From assembly GCA_030280995.1 (NCBI GenBank), contig JASXTE010000002.1, positions 19,427,683 to 19,491,682 of the forward strand: 64,000 nucleotides of DNA, in the 5' to 3' direction. The stretch comes from Hemileia vastatrix (Eukaryota; Basidiomycota; Pucciniomycetes; Pucciniales; Zaghouaniaceae). Numbering within the stretch: position 1 is the first letter of the stretch; the number at the start of each line of letters is the position of its first letter. A model generated the notes under the pieces. That model was not told where the DNA came from. It saw only the letters and a program-made list of their open reading frames with translations, and did no database searches. A program made the translations under genes and the position numbers. Shown piece after piece: positions 34,023 through 47,524 of the stretch.

Positions 34023-35500
34023 ACCCTTCTCAGACTAATTAAATTTTTCACCCTACTTTAAACAGAAGTAGGTTAATTATTGAATAAGATATAATTTTCA
34101 GTTTGAAAAATGATATGGGATTTATATTTTTTTTATTCTGTGAAATTATTTTAGAACTCTTTTAAAACTATTACCACTCATAATTAAGTTAAGAAAATAA
34201 TGTACCAGATAAAAATAAGGCCCACTAACATGAAATTAAATACTTATAATGATCCAGTAGAGGTGTGCACTTGAATTAATATTTATCCTCACATTTATTT
34301 TGTTAAAAAAATTTACTTGATAAGATAAAAAAAATATTTGTATTGGAGTTACTAAAGGTATTTAACTAATTTATTATCCCTGATTTATACACAGAAGGGG
34401 TCTATCAAGAAACTAATTAAGAAGTATAATTTTTATAGTATAGCAATAATTAGTCTTAGTTATTATTCTGAAATTAATTTTTAACTAGAATTAAACTACT
34501 TAGTAGTAATAATTAAAAAGGTGATGATTAGTAAAGCATATATTTAAATATGTATAAAGATTCCCTCTTCCTAATATAACTTCCAACCTATTATACATAA
34601 AAAACTTAGACTATGTATATAATATCAAAAAAAGAAATAACAAAAAGAGTCAATAGATTATAAACAATATTTCAAATGAGTGTAATAATATTTAATACAG
34701 TTAGTATGTATATACAAAATCATTACCTATATCAAATTTTACAATGTCTTAATTTGTATATGTTTTTAGCTTCTATCTAACTTTCATGAGTGAGAAACAA
34801 GTCACAAATACAATTTAATTGTTCCCCCCTTACAGAAAAATTATTTTTTTTTTAAATTTTTCATCCACTTCATTTAATTATAATAATTTTTTGAATGAGA
34901 ATTAAATATACTTAAGTTACTATTAAGTTCATAAATAATGCAGGATTTATTTCCCTTACTCTTTATGGTAAGCTGAAACTCCCTAACTCTAAAAAAATTT
35001 AGATATTTTTTTTTGAAATTTTAAAGAGACTGGGTAGGCTATTAATCTCCTTAGAAAGTATTCATATTTCATATTCAGTGGACTTCCCTTTATATCTTCA
35101 TAGATATTCAGTACCTTATCCTTATTAAGGATTCTTTCTTTTATTATTTTCACAATACCAGAATTATCATTACTTTCCAGAGAAGAATTTTTATTCTTCA
35201 TATTCTTTTTGAATATAAATTATCATTTAATTTTTAAGTTTTTATTTATGATATTGGAAGTAAAGAAAATCATTCATCATATGGAGCATATAGTAAGAAT
35301 TCTAATTCATTGTTTCCAATCATTCATTTATTGTTAACTTTCAGGTTTAAATGCAATGAAAATATTGATACCTCATCCCTTTTATAGAATTTGCTATCTT
35401 TATGGGATTTATTTCATCTTCTTTTTTCATATTCAAAAAGTTTTCCTACAAACTTTTCTACATTATTTCTGAATAATTTTTGCACTTGAAGGAAAGATTT
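34023..35500 (-). pseudogene. Old gypsy 3' region with chromodomain-like remnant, copy 2
   Basis: AT-rich sequence present only in copy 2; copies 1 and 3 join directly from about 34070 to about 35510. The minus-strand frame at 34989-35201 includes IIKERILNKDK and YEYFLRRLIAYPVS, resembling the chromodomain of element B (ILKKRLLTKEK and EYLLRF). It lies just where a chromodomain should be, downstream of the minus-strand integrase. Confidence 0.5.
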
Positions 35501-36214
35501 ACAACCAGGATCAGTTTCATTCTTTTGTAAATCATCATTAAGTAAATGAGATGGAGTATTTAGTACATAAAAAAGCAAGAGCTAAAAATTTTTCTTTTTA
35601 GTGACTGAATGGACAGTACTGTTGTAAGAAAATTAAAGACTAGGTAATAAGGTGACCCAAGCATGAGGGAATCTCTCATTGCCTTTAAATTCTAAACCAA
35701 AATACTATTTTTTACTAATCATGTTGTTTTTTGCTTGAATAATTCTCTCAGCCAATCCATCAGTTTGAGGGTGGTGAGCTGTTGAAAATTTTAATTCACA
35801 CCCACAAATATCTGTTAATGACATCCAAAATTCAAAAATACACTTTGGATCCCTGTCAGAGATAATTTATTTTTAAACCTGTAGTGTTAAGATAATTTAA
35901 ACACCACATTAAGTCCAAATCTTTTGTGGAACCCTATTTATGAGTATGAATAACTTTAAACATTTCTATAAATCTGTCTACAATAAGCCAATGAGAATAA
36001 TATCTTCCTTTTCCACATGTGGTTAAGACAGTAAAAAAATACATTTTGATGAATTGTCATGGCTTTTTTGGTTTCTCAATCTATTGCATTAATTCAGCTA
36101 GCTTTCCGATAACTCTCTTGGATCTCTGGAAAGCATAACAGGATTAAAAATAAAATGTTGCATAATCAGATATATTAATCCATTAACCTGTATTCTTCAG
36201 TCACTGCACAATAT
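35501..36214 (-). pseudogene. Gypsy integrase remnant, unit copy 2
   Basis: Minus-strand homologue of 12015-12717 with the SDRD, STAHHPQTDGLAERII and MDF-type blocks spread over several frames. It is interrupted at 36215 by a MITE; the coding homology resumes to the right as the end of RNase H/connection. Confidence 0.7.
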
Positions 36215-36448
36215 GGGGGGTGGACTTGTTAGAAAGTCCGCAACCTTGGACTCAAATTCACCATAGATTTAACACACATTAAGCTATTGACAAACGAACC
36301 ATAAAATCAGGGATGAACACCATTCAACAGAAAATTTTTATGTGGGTGTTCAAGTAGAGTTCAGTATGGGTTCAGTATGAGTTCAGTCTGTGTTCCATCT
36401 GAGTTCTTTCTGAGTGCATTTTGGGTACTTGCTAGCAAGTCTACCCCC
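36215..36448. mobile_element. Small MITE with palindromic terminal repeats, copy 2
   Basis: 234 bp, GGGGGGTGGACTTG at the left and CAAGTCTACCCCC at the right, flanked by TAT (36212-36214 and 36449-36451). The right terminus contains the perfect palindrome ACTTGCTAGCAAGT. No coding capacity. The 3-bp flank duplication is inferred from two copies at one site. Confidence 0.7.
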
Positions 36449-36947
36449 TATATTGTGTAGTGAGTCTTATAAGTGTTTTTTCCTGACCAAAGAGTCAAGT
36501 TAATATGACATCATGAAAAATCTTTAAAATTATTTCTTTCATGGGAGAATACAAAACTATGACATAACTCAGGTTTCTTCTGTAATATATATAGCCAACC
36601 TTAATTGAGAACTTTACTTATGATAAAGCACTGTGGTAATTTTCAGGTTTTGTTTTTATCAAAGTTAATATAGATGCATTTCTGGTTTCATTAAGAATTG
36701 TTGATAGTTGCCTTAACTCAAAATTTTCTCCATATGAAGCCAGTATTAGTTGCATCTTTTATTTTTCCATATCTAAAATATATACACCAATGATATGGGT
36801 AACATCTAACTATGGTAGATATACAGGATTAGAATCATTCTTTGGAAGAGGAAATCTTTAGAACATATCCACATTAGAATGCATGATGTCTGATCTATGA
36901 ATTATAGTAATTCTTCCTCTGTATTCTTGTGCTTCCAGTTTCCATCT
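36449..36947 (-). pseudogene. Gypsy RNase H/connection remnant, copy 2
   Basis: Minus-strand translation starting next to 36947 reads FRWKLEAQEYRGRITIIHR, then SNVDMF, RFPLPKNDSNPVY, and LSTILNETRNASILTLIKTKPENYHSAL. It matches the segment from MFRWKLAVQEYRGRM to the connection domain of element B. Stops occur in several places. Confidence 0.75.
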
Positions 36948-36952
36948 AAACA

Positions 36953-38130
36953 TGTAAGTGTGTGCAAGTATCTAAGTATGATTTAATAGTAAATATTAAT
37001 GGTCCAACTAATTATTGATAAATGATTTAGTGATTAAACCTCAGGGGGAAACTTAAAAAATAGTTATACTCATTATAAACTCACAATACTTGGACTTTTA
37101 TGCGTGCTAGTGGTGGAAAATAGATCAATAAAAGCTAGTTATAGCTTTTATAAAGATAATATCAATTTATAAATGCTTTATAATATATTTATATATGATA
37201 ATAATTGTTTTTTACTGTTTATTTGAAGTTTAGTAAGTAAGTGATTTCTAATAACCTATCAAATCCTCCCTTACATATATGCAAATCATCTGGATTGCAC
37301 AGACCTTCAATCCAGATGCTGTCACTGCTATCCCCAGAAATTAAAGCACTGTGAGGGCCCATTACCTTCCCATGGCGTCCAATTCAAGAAGATTCAACAC
37401 ACAGACCTCCAGTAAGGACACTCCATCACTAATGATGATACCACAGACCCATACCATAAATAGAATAAACAGATAATAGCAGATAACATAAAGAAACAGG
37501 TAAAATAACTCATCCAAAGAGTATAAAATGAAAAACAAAGCATATAAAGGAATCAAATTAACTTTCCAAGCCCCTATTAACATCCCCAAGCATCCATATT
37601 AACCCATTAATCATATCTCAACACATAAATCTGTGAAATTCCATCCAAGGAAGCAGATTAAGTTGTCCAAACTGGATATATGTGCCTGAAATAGGTGTAT
37701 ATGCTTGTGTAGGCGTTGTGAGTCTTCTGAATACGTCAATATGACCTAAAATAAGCAGAAAAATAAATGTTATAGGCTATTAAGAGGTTAAAACCCACTT
37801 ATAGACCTAAATATACATAATATAACTACATATTTCACTGAATATGAGTTTTATGTATACATATAAGCTTATGTATGTCTATAATTACTTAATATCACTT
37901 AAGATAAGTATATGATGACTCCATTAACACATTAATAAGTATTATTAGGCTATGGATAAGCTATTTAAACTAATATAAGTTAAATAATAGTGTAATAATT
38001 ATATATATATGTATGATAACTATATATATAAGTATTTTATCCTTATTTTTGAGTTATAAGCTTAATGTAATTACAGTTATTTTATTTTAAACATAAAAAT
38101 TAATCAGTCTTTGAGATAACTTGGCTGTTA
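36953..38130 (-). mobile_element. Minus-strand solo LTR (family B), copy 2
   Basis: 1178 bp, same family and length as the LTRs of element B. It starts TGTAAGTG and ends GGCTGTTA, with perfect AAACA target duplications at 36948-36952 and 38131-38135. It splits the RNase H reading at NRHMF/RW of an old gypsy of the same family. Confidence 0.85.
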
Positions 38131-38645
38131 AAACATGTGCCTATTGGAGGATTTCATGTTCAATATTTATTTAACAGCACTACAATCAGTGGCCAATTCA
38201 AATTCTTGGTCTTCAAGAAAATAGTGTAATTTATCTAAAGCCCAAACAACTGAGAAACATCCCAATTGAGTTTATCCATATTAGATTTACCCATTTTCCA
38301 AGATTCATGAAATATAGTGAATTACTAACTCAGAATCTTTATTGCTCATGACATGTTTCTTGTGAGTGCAAATTTATTGTCCATAGTAGCTACACATAAA
38401 CAGAAAACATTTTATTTCTATAAATTATTATTGAATTATAATTTATGAATGGCAGGTACTTTTTTCTGGTAAAAAAATACTTTTAATCATGAGACAACAT
38501 GGTCCAATACATTCAAAGAATGATAACTAAATTTGTATTTCCTCATGAACAGAGTCATATTCAATTCATTCATTTTTTCGAGTACTTTACTCTGGTGATA
38601 AAAATGATCTTCAAAGGTTTTAGAAGAAATAATTATGTCATCTAT
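38131..38645 (-). pseudogene. Gypsy RNase H and RT remnant, between copies 2 and 3
   Basis: Homologous to 13519-14050; RNase H blocks, then the YIDD region near 38620-38640. The sequence then jumps to 'ctattaacacaaatc', a deletion of about 600 bp relative to copy 2. Confidence 0.7.
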
Positions 38646-40234
38646 TAACACAAATCTTTTCTAATCTAACTATTCCACACACTTTTTCAAAGAGTGAGTT
38701 CTCTTTTATATATACACTGTATGTCTAGTGCCATTTCCCTATGCCTTCTTCCCCTACTGGATTTCCTACATAAGTTCAAAACTAATCCAGATGCATCAAA
38801 TAATAATCTATCTATCACAGTAATCTAAGTACAGCATTAATATGAGACCATACTAATAGTGTTTTGCACTATGAAGACAATAATCTACTATTAGTGCCTT
38901 ACACTACATTTTTATTTACAAACCCTACACTTCCTGACATAATTTGCTTCAAGATAAGTACTGTATCACCTTTCATACTTATTATGGAAATGCATGCTGC
39001 CATATGAGTATCCACTAACTGTGAAACCTCCACCCTAAGTAAGTAACCTCCCTTATTTAGATTCTTACTTGTATTTTCTTTATCATTGAGCTCTGTTTAT
39101 TTAAATTTCCCCTTAATCACCTGTTTTTCTAGCACCATGTTAAAGCCTCACTACAGGTTCCTATTAGCTATGGGATTTTTGTAGCCCACATTTAAGTGCT
39201 TACATGTTTATCTAAGCGTGAAACCTGTAACATTTCTTGAGGCTTCCTTTTAAATCTATATTATGCCTTTAGAGCTTTCCATATTTTCTTCAAATACATA
39301 CCATACTCTTGGCCTATAGTCTAGTATACACTTCCTTCTAAGTTTTTGCTTGCCTCAGTCTATAGTTCCATCCTGAACTCAAATACTGTGCATAGGGAGT
39401 GAACTTTTTCTATTCTTCTATAAACCCCTTTGTTGCGCTCACAATTATCCTTTATAGCAACCTCTTTGTTGCACTTACTACAAATTTTGAAATTGCTATG
39501 TTACTGCAAGATGTGTACCACAGTGTCTATTGAAGAGGCTTCTCAAATAGAGTAATGATTTTTGAGAAACAAGTTTGATATGTACTTAGTAAAGTGAAGA
39601 AAATAATTTCAAACTATAAAATATATTGGAGAGGTTGGGTTGGAGCTTAGTAAGAATATCCACAATAAAAGGTTTAAAGTAAAAATTATTCTACTAAGAA
39701 ATGGAAGAGTAAATCATATGATAATCAAATTCTAAGAAATAACTAGTATAAGTGAGCCTGGTTTTGTATCTGTAATACACCCAAGCTATTACCTTTTTTC
39801 ATTACTGCCCATCCTTACACTTATCCATCTGTTAATTTAGAGCACTAGCTTGCATAATTAATAAGTATTATGATCTAAAAAATAGACCCTTTGTAGTTGA
39901 AGCAAAAAAAAAGAAGAGAAAAAAATAATAATGATTGAAGTTACTCAACTAGCCCCTTTCAAACACACAATTATTGCTATTGATTTAGATGGTGCAGTTG
40001 ATATTAATAAACAATTTTAAATGCATAACTATGTAAAAGTTTCTTCAAGACTACTTACTGCACTTTGAATAGGTCATTTGTCACACATTGTGTGACAGAT
40101 GACCAGGCAGAATAAAGGAGAGCTCCATTGTTCATAGGAACTGTAATTTATCCATTATCACACCTTTCACCTTTCAATTAACCTTTAATTTTAATTTTTC
40201 TATTTTTAAAACATATTTATTATTCAATATGAAG
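38646..40234 (+). repeat. Decayed A-like gypsy LTR/leader, unit copy 3
   Basis: Homologous to 1860-3470. It shares the exact deletion junction 'aatatgaag/tttgccc' with copy 1, showing common descent of these two copies at this point. Confidence 0.55.
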
Positions 40235-40858
40235 TTTGCCCATTCTTACAGACATACAAATTGTGATTCCACAAAAATCCCTGAAATTTTAGTATGGATT
40301 GTGAAAAAATCATTTTTGCTTCATTGTACTTGACTAGTAAAGCCTCGAGGTGGGTTAAACATTATCTACTAATGCCTGGATCTACAGATAATGAAATTCT
40401 CATTATTAATTGTTCAAAACTATAAGATAAACTATTTATCCTTTCTGGAAATCCACATGAAACCAATAATGCAAAACATGAGTTAAATCTCCTTAAAATG
40501 AAGGATAATGGACAAGCTTCAGATTATATTTCTAGATTTCAAGCCCTCCAATCTTGAGTATTGTGGGATGACACTGTGCTTAAATACCACTTTAAGAATG
40601 GGTTACCAGCACAAATTGTCAATCAATTAAATTTTCACAGTCAAAAATTGTAAACTTTCACCAATGTTATGCATCAGATGCTAGAATTAAATAGCCTTTA
40701 CCACAGGAGAAATCAACAGTAAAGACACTTAGATAGAACTTTGCATGGCTTTATGCACATGAATGCATCTAACCCAAGTCACACCCATACATCCACAAGC
40801 CATTTGATTCAAAATAAATAAGGCTAAAAGAAACCATCAACTTCAAAGGATTGAAGCT
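40235..40858 (+). pseudogene. Gag remnant of A-like gypsy, unit copy 3
   Basis: Homologous to 3471-4095, with the same blocks and most of the same stops. One position (ISRFQAL instead of ISRF-stop-AV, near 40535) retains a sense codon that is a stop in copies 1 and 2. Confidence 0.78.
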
Positions 40859-41262
40859 CACCCCTTGTCACTATATACTTTTACATGCAATGCTTTTGAT
40901 GATTTTATATAATTTTTATTGATTACTGTCATGCAATGTGTTATGATTTTTACTTCAATCACCATTAATCACACACTTGCAAATTGTCATATTTGAAAAA
41001 AATGAAGTTTATTGGTGGGCATTCTTTACATGCTAAATTTTATGATGCATCCCTGAATTTATAATTTTTTTTCTCATTGAACAGTCCTAATCTTTGAATA
41101 GTCTCTCCCCCCCCTCCCCCCCTTCACAATATTAAAATGTCATGATATGCTAAAAATATCCAAGTATATATTTCTGAGGGAAGAATCTAATTTATTTACA
41201 TTTTGAAAAATAAGAGAATAAATTTGACAGGTATATTGGTTATGTGCATTCAACATTGAAAG

Positions 41263-41898
41263 TTTGGGTAAAATTGCACGTGCGTGACCTAACCACGCGA
41301 CTTATGGATGAGACGCGTCTTTAATTGTTATTCTTGGTGAACAATATCAACGCGAAGAACTCGGTGTGAAATAAAGTAGCATAACAACATTGCATATTCT
41401 TAATCAGTTAGCGGTAATTCTGAAGTTCAGAGGGGTGGCGGGTTAGTGTGAGAATGAAACAAAGAAACATTTTCATAATCGTAGTTAACGGTTACTCAAT
41501 CAAGCGGCCAAATTAATTGCATATCATTAATGAATGTAATGATTATCAAGGCTTATCTGTATTTTCCACATCCGTTGCACTAACGGGATTAGCCAAATGA
41601 TATATTGTCCAGTATCTATGATGGTTATTGCATAGCAAAATATTGCATATGGCTGAAAACAAAGGCCTGCAACCGTCATAAATGAAAAACGCCCGTATCT
41701 TAAGTGATATTTAAGAGAGCTGAAAATGGAGAAGGCTGTAAATATTGGTGGTGGCTCACCACTTTGGAATGGATATAAAATCAAGAGCACTTTGATACCG
41801 TTTATTCTCCTCACACCTCAATCTCATCCCTGATTTCAGAAAATCTCCTTTTCTAAATCCAATTTTTTCTTGATTATCATAAAACTACTCTTTATAAA
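41263..41898 (+). promoter_or_regulatory. Promoter region, gene copy 3
   Basis: Essentially identical to copy 2: CACGTG at 41277, ACGCGT at 41313, TATAAAA at 41774 and the CT-rich leader. CpG content is again far above that of the neighbouring transposon sequence. Confidence 0.55.
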
Positions 41899-43010
41899 AT
41901 GTTTCCATACATTTTCCAATCCCAATCCACCTCAAAAAAAACCAATGGTTCAAAGATAAATACCTGGAAGATTAGGGTTAAGACAACCCCTTCGATCTCC
42001 AACTTAGATAACTTCCACGCTGTTGGAAGCTGTCCTGTCTTGCGTATTTCAGAGTACTGTCTAATTCACCGGCTCAAGAAGCTAAACAGTCGCCAGCCAA
42101 ATGAAAGTGATGAAGAGGATGATAATAAAACGCAGACGCATAATGGGAACCAAAAAGTGTCCTTGCACCTGGCAAGAGGCCCCCAGAACCACAACCTAAA
42201 CACCGAAAAACTCTCATTCAGAGAAACTATAGGTCAATTTTTGGATATGGATGTATGTTTTTATTCCTCCCATTTCAATCAACATTTACCCACTTATTGT
42301 TTGATTTCAAATTCTAATCATCATGTATCACTTTCTGAATTTTTTAGTTATCTCCCCAAATATCATACCAAAAAAACCAAAAAGTGCAACAATTCTGGCC
42401 TGCAACTGTGGCCATGCATGTGCTTATGAACCCTAGAATAGCTAAAAGAAAAATTCATTCGAGATCAGCAAGACAAAACACAGCTTTAGTTTCTTCTGCA
42501 CATTCTATAATTGAGCGAAAAGCATCATCAGTTGTACCTCCGATTCAGTGTACCCGCTTGCCAGTTAGTTTTGGATGCAGAAAGCAATCAGGTCTGTCCT
42601 CTCAAAAGATAAAACCAACGACATCTTTGGAAGACTTGTTGCACTCTCATGTCTATCAAAATGTTGTTACAAAACCTCAATTTTGTCGTTCCGCCATGTC
42701 ATCCCAATTTTCGAGCGCGACACCCTCTTTGTCGCATGCTTCACAATCAACCAAAGGAGCCTCGACTGATTCTCTCTTCACCGGACAAACCCATAGCTCC
42801 GTGGAAGACCTACTTATTCCAGATGAAGACGCACTCTCTGATGTCAGCCTTATATCTACAAAGGCATTACCTGATGATTGGAAGGAGGAGAAAAATGCGA
42901 ATGTATGCAACGATGGTGTCGTCACATACACTCCCTTCAATAAAACAGTTGTTCTTAGAACTTATCCTGAATCCTCATTTGTCCATTTTTCACTTGAAGA
43001 TTTACTATAG
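41899..43010 (+). CDS. Two-exon gene of unknown function, copy 3
   Basis: Exons 41899-42252 and 42348-43010, intron 42253-42347 (95 nt), giving 338 residues. It shares M68N, G70S, L81H and T328S with copy 2, has P190 like copy 1, and has its own E159A and a silent change at residue 151. The motifs, intron signals, start, stop and AATAAA (43028-43033) are conserved. Across the three copies I count six replaced residues and about four silent changes, too few to judge selection, but every copy remains open. The mixture of shared variants points to exchange between copies. Confidence 0.7.
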
Positions 43011-44249
43011 TTTCTTCTTTTTTTAAAAATAAATCTGCTGTCTTTCGCACTTTTTTTATCTTGATTTCTGTTCTGGATTATATTCACTCCAACCTATTAT
43101 TTTGTTTCAAAAAATTGTTATCATCATGTTTTCAATAGTTTTTTTTCATATCTGTATTTTCACAAATTTATATGTATTATCATCTGTGAAAAACTAAATA
43201 TTTTTTGTTCTTTTTCAATTCATTCTCTATCTCTGTCTTATTCATTTTTCCATTTACTTATCTTCTTTGTTTAGTATTGTGTTCAGTGGTTGTATTATCA
43301 AAAGTATAGATTATATTTGTATTATCATATAAATGCTGTTTTTTTTCTCAAAATGTTCTTATATCATTTCTACACCATTTTTTCAATCTATTATATATAG
43401 TTCAATCCAATCTAAATTTTATCTATCATCCACAGTTGAAAAATCCAACCCTTGTTTCCACATAATTCATGAATCTTCATTTCCCTACTCCAGAAACAAC
43501 AAAATAAATAGGGATCAATTCGTCTCTGTGCTCTCATATAGTATTATGTCTTAAATTGAAATATGGAAATTTCTTGAATTTTAAAACAAGAAGAAGCTAT
43601 AAATTAGTTGCTATTAAGGTAAGTCAGAAATTGAATTTTGGATGTCATATATGGTATCAAATTTTATAATTCTGTTTTAAAAATATCATTCAATGAAAAT
43701 AGTGCATACAAATTTCATTTAATTTGTTGTAAAATGATCTTTAATTGTATAATTCAAATAACTGGCTAGAATGATATGGGATCACTATATAATATAGTTG
43801 TTTTTTTATTTCAAATTTTCACACCACAAAAAATCAAGTGCCACCCGTTAATATTCTATAAGCATTACTATCTCACTATTCTATATGTATAATTTTTTTT
43901 ATTAGCGGACTATTTATCATCATCTATATACATACCCTAACCTAAGTGTATTTAAGGATGTCAACTTGCTATCAAGTCGGCATCCAAACTTTTCTCTCTA
44001 TTATTTTATTTATTCACTCATATCTCTCTTTTAGTCATGTTCCTTATCATTTTTTGTCCCATCCTCGCTTTTCCACTCCTAGTCACTTGTCCATCTAAGT
44101 CCTTTATATAACTAACATATTATATTAAACATTATTAGGTAGCATTCTTCTTCATTTTCATATTTTGTCCTGTCCTTGCTCATCCACTCCTAGCCCCTTT
44201 TCTGTTTAAGTCCTTTATATAACTAACATATTTTATTAAACATTATCAC
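43011..44249. other. AT-rich 3' flank of gene copy 3 with direct repeats
   Basis: Homologous to 6248-7486, with the ~107-bp direct repeat pair at about 44036-44249. Nothing else is recognised. Confidence 0.5.
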
Positions 44250-44664
44250 CACCTGCTAGCAGGTGCCAATCCCTTTATTCAGTTTTGATTTAACAGTAAA
44301 TTTGATCTGATGTTGTGCGAGCTAGTGTGCCCATAGTTCAGTACAAAATCTTTCCAGAAGAATTACAGCTGAGCTGAAATTGTGTTAAATAAAAGATAGG
44401 GATTGGCCCCTGCTATCAGTTGCTCATATTTTTTTTTATAAAGGTAGTACTTGGAATACATGACAATATTTCACCAGAAAAAAAATGTGGGCACCTGATA
44501 GCAGGTGTCAATCCCTATCTTTGATTTGATTCAATTTTAACTCAGCTGTAATTCTTTTGAGAATAATGTGCACTTAAAAATGAGCATACCAGCCTGCGTG
44601 GTATCAAATCTGAGCTATGCTTGAATTACAAATTGATTGAAGTGTTGAAACCTGCTAGCAGGTG
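44250..44664. mobile_element. Foldback/MITE-like element, copy 3
   Basis: Same element as 7487-7901; the terminal palindromes CACCTGCTAGCAGGTG and ACCTGCTAGCAGGT are both perfect here. Inverted arms lie at about 44357-44438 and 44480-44556, with a few extra mismatches. Confidence 0.58.
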
Positions 44665-44687
44665 CTGGCTGTTTTTTGTGGTGTTTT

Positions 44688-45539
44688 TGTCAGGCTGATA
44701 TCAAGTTCAGAGATGTGAACTAGCTTAAATATTCAGATGTCTAGAAGATTTTAATGGTCCTATATGAATACTGTAGTACAAATCCAATAAGTATTAAAAA
44801 TATAACTCAATATAAGGATCCCAGTAATTTTAAATCTCACTACTTATATATGGCTTACAATCCTATAATTGGTAGGAAAATAGATGTAATAATTCAGATA
44901 CTATTCAAAGACTTTAAAAGTATTATTGATATGTATTATAATTGTATTGGTTATATATTTTATTGTAATAATAAAGAATGTAGAAAACAAGACCAAAAAC
45001 CCCCACCTTTTATACCCAATAACTCCTCCAATGTACCCCTTGATAAACCAGCCCTATACACTGCTAATGACGCCTCATTCCCATCTAATACACCTGTCCA
45101 AAAGCATAAAGTGCGACCAATAACATAATTAGAATGATATTACCTGCCAAAATCCTGTAGTAATAGGGATAATCAATAAAAAATAAAAAATAAGCAAAAA
45201 AGAGAGTGTATGCATGTAATACATTTAAGTAGAAGACTAAAAAGGGAAATAATGTGACTAATTCAGCTTTAAGTCTACTTAAAAATTATGTAGCCTTATA
45301 TTTATGGTTCTTTTGATTACTCTAACATATTTAAACTTAGTATTAAGTACATAAGACTTATAAAAGGTGGATATATGTGTGTATATAAGGTGTTATAATG
45401 GCATATATTGTATTTTATCATAATTTTTACTTATGTACACAACTTGTGTACTTTAATTTATTGTTCCCATGTATGGTCCCTGTGTTTAAAATAATTTATA
45501 AGTACTTTTTACCCAGTCCTGGGGATATCCAGGTTGACA
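44688..45539 (-). mobile_element. Minus-strand solo LTR (family C, short form), copy 3
   Basis: 852 bp, TGTCAGGCTG to GGTTGACA, target duplications GTTTT at 44683-44687 and 45540-45544. It sits at the same site as in copies 1 and 2, so the insertion predates amplification of the unit. The open frames within it are not genes. Confidence 0.8.
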
Positions 45540-45544
45540 GTTTT

Positions 45545-46785
45545 AGTATCAAAATTGTGCATATACTCTAAATAAGAAAATATGTTCACTTACTAGTACT
45601 TTAACACTCAAAATCACAAAAATTTTAATACCAGTGAAGTTTATTGTCCCTTATTTCATTCAAATTACAAATCATAAAAAATAAAACAGGTACATGATTT
45701 TATTTTTCCATAGCTAATAACTGATTGATAGATACAAGTAGTATAACAAGACTAACATCTGGAGGTATAATAGAGATAAGGATGAGGAGAAACTATTTAA
45801 TGAAAGAAACTAATTTCACTTGTTTGTGCAAGAAATTATGGGTGAAAAGAATTCTTTTATACACTCTTTTCCTCTAAGTTTAATATAAGGCTAAATGCAA
45901 ATAATTCTAATAAAAATAATCTACAAAAACATTTTTTTGCTTATAAAGGCAATTTACAATGAGGTAGGGATAATTTAGGTTGGTGAGAAATTGTAACAAT
46001 ATTCATAAATAGATATTCTACATGATAATGTTACCCATCTCATACTAATTAAATTTTTCACCCTACTTTAAACAAAAGATGAGTTTCATTCTTTTGTAAA
46101 TCATCATTAAGTAAATGAGATGGAGTATTTAATACATAAAAAAGCAAGAGCTCAAAATTTTTCCTTTTAGTGACTGAATGAACAGTACTGTTGTAAGAAA
46201 ATTAAAGACTAAGTAATAAGGTGACCCAAGCATGTGGGAATCTCTCATTGTCTTTAGTTTCTAAACCAAAATCCTATTGTTTACTGATCATGTTGTTTTT
46301 TGATTGAATAATTCTCTCAGCCAATACATCAGTTTGAGGGTGGTGAGCTGTTGAAAATTTTAATTCACACCCACAAATATCCATTAATGACATCCAAATT
46401 TCACAAACAAACTTTGGATCCCTGTCAAAGATAATTTCTTTTTGAAAACATTCAGTGTTAAGATACTTTAAACACCACATAAAGTCCAAATCTTTTGTGG
46501 AACCCTATTTATGAGTATGAATAACTTTACACATTTCTATAAATCTGTCTACAATAAGCCAATGGGATTTAAATCTTTCTTTTCCACATGTGGTTAAACC
46601 AGTAAAAAAATACATTTTGATGATTTGTCACAGCTATTTTGTTTTCTCAATCTATTGCATTAATCCTGCTAGCTTTCTGATAATTTTCTTGGATCACTGG
46701 AAAGCATAACTACATTAAAAAGAAAATGTTGCATAATCAGATATATTAATCCATTAACCTGTATTCTTCAGTCACTGCACAATAT
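45545..46785 (-). pseudogene. Gypsy integrase and 3' region remnant, unit copy 3
   Basis: Homologous to 11477-12717. The frame at 46274-46489 gives FDRDPKFVCEIW and LKFSTAHHPQTDVLAERII (the DG pair of the catalytic block is changed to DV). It lacks the ~1.4-kb chromodomain-containing part present in copy 2. Confidence 0.72.
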
Positions 46786-47020
46786 GGGGGGGTGGACTTG
46801 TTAGAAATTCCGCAACCTTGGACTCAAATTCACCATATATTGAACACATGTTAAGCTATTGACAAAGGAACCATACAATCAGGTATGAAAACCACTCAAC
46901 AGAACAGTTTTAGGTGGGTGTTCAAGTAGAGTTAAGTATGGGTTCAGTATGAGTTCAGTCAGTGTTCCATCTGAGTTCTGTCTGAGTGCATTTTGGGTAC
47001 TTGCTAGCAAGTCTACCCCC
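46786..47020. mobile_element. Small MITE with palindromic terminal repeats, copy 3
   Basis: 235 bp, same ends and TAT flanks (46783-46785 and 47021-47023) as 36215-36448. The right palindrome ACTTGCTAGCAAGT is intact and the left has one mismatch. Confidence 0.7.
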
Positions 47021-47519
47021 TATATTGTGTAGTGAGTCTTATAAGTGTTTTTTCCTGACTAAAGAGTCAAGTCAATATGACATCTTGAAAAATCTTTAAA
47101 ATTATTTCTTTCATGGGAGAATAAATAACTATGACATAACTCAGGTTTCTTCTGTAATATATATAGCCAACCTTAATTGAGAACTTTACTTATTATAAAG
47201 CACTGTGATAATTTTCAGGTTTAGTTTTAATCAAAGTTAATATAGATACATTTTTGGTTTCATTAAGAATTGTTGATAGTTGCCTTAACTCAAAATTTTC
47301 TCCATATGAAGCCAGTATTAGTTGCATCTTTTATTTTTCCATATCTAAAATATATACACCAAAGATATGGGTAACATCTTACTCTGGTAGATATAAAGGA
47401 TTAGAATCATTTTTTGGAAGAGGAAATCTTTAGAGCATATCCACATTAGAATGCATGATGTCTGATCTTTGGATTATAGTAATTCTTCCTCTGTATTCTT
47501 GTACTTCCAGTTTCCATCT
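47021..47519 (-). pseudogene. Gypsy RNase H/connection remnant, copy 3
   Basis: Homologous to 36449-36947, same order of blocks and mostly the same disruptions. Confidence 0.72.
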
Positions 47520-47524
47520 AAACA

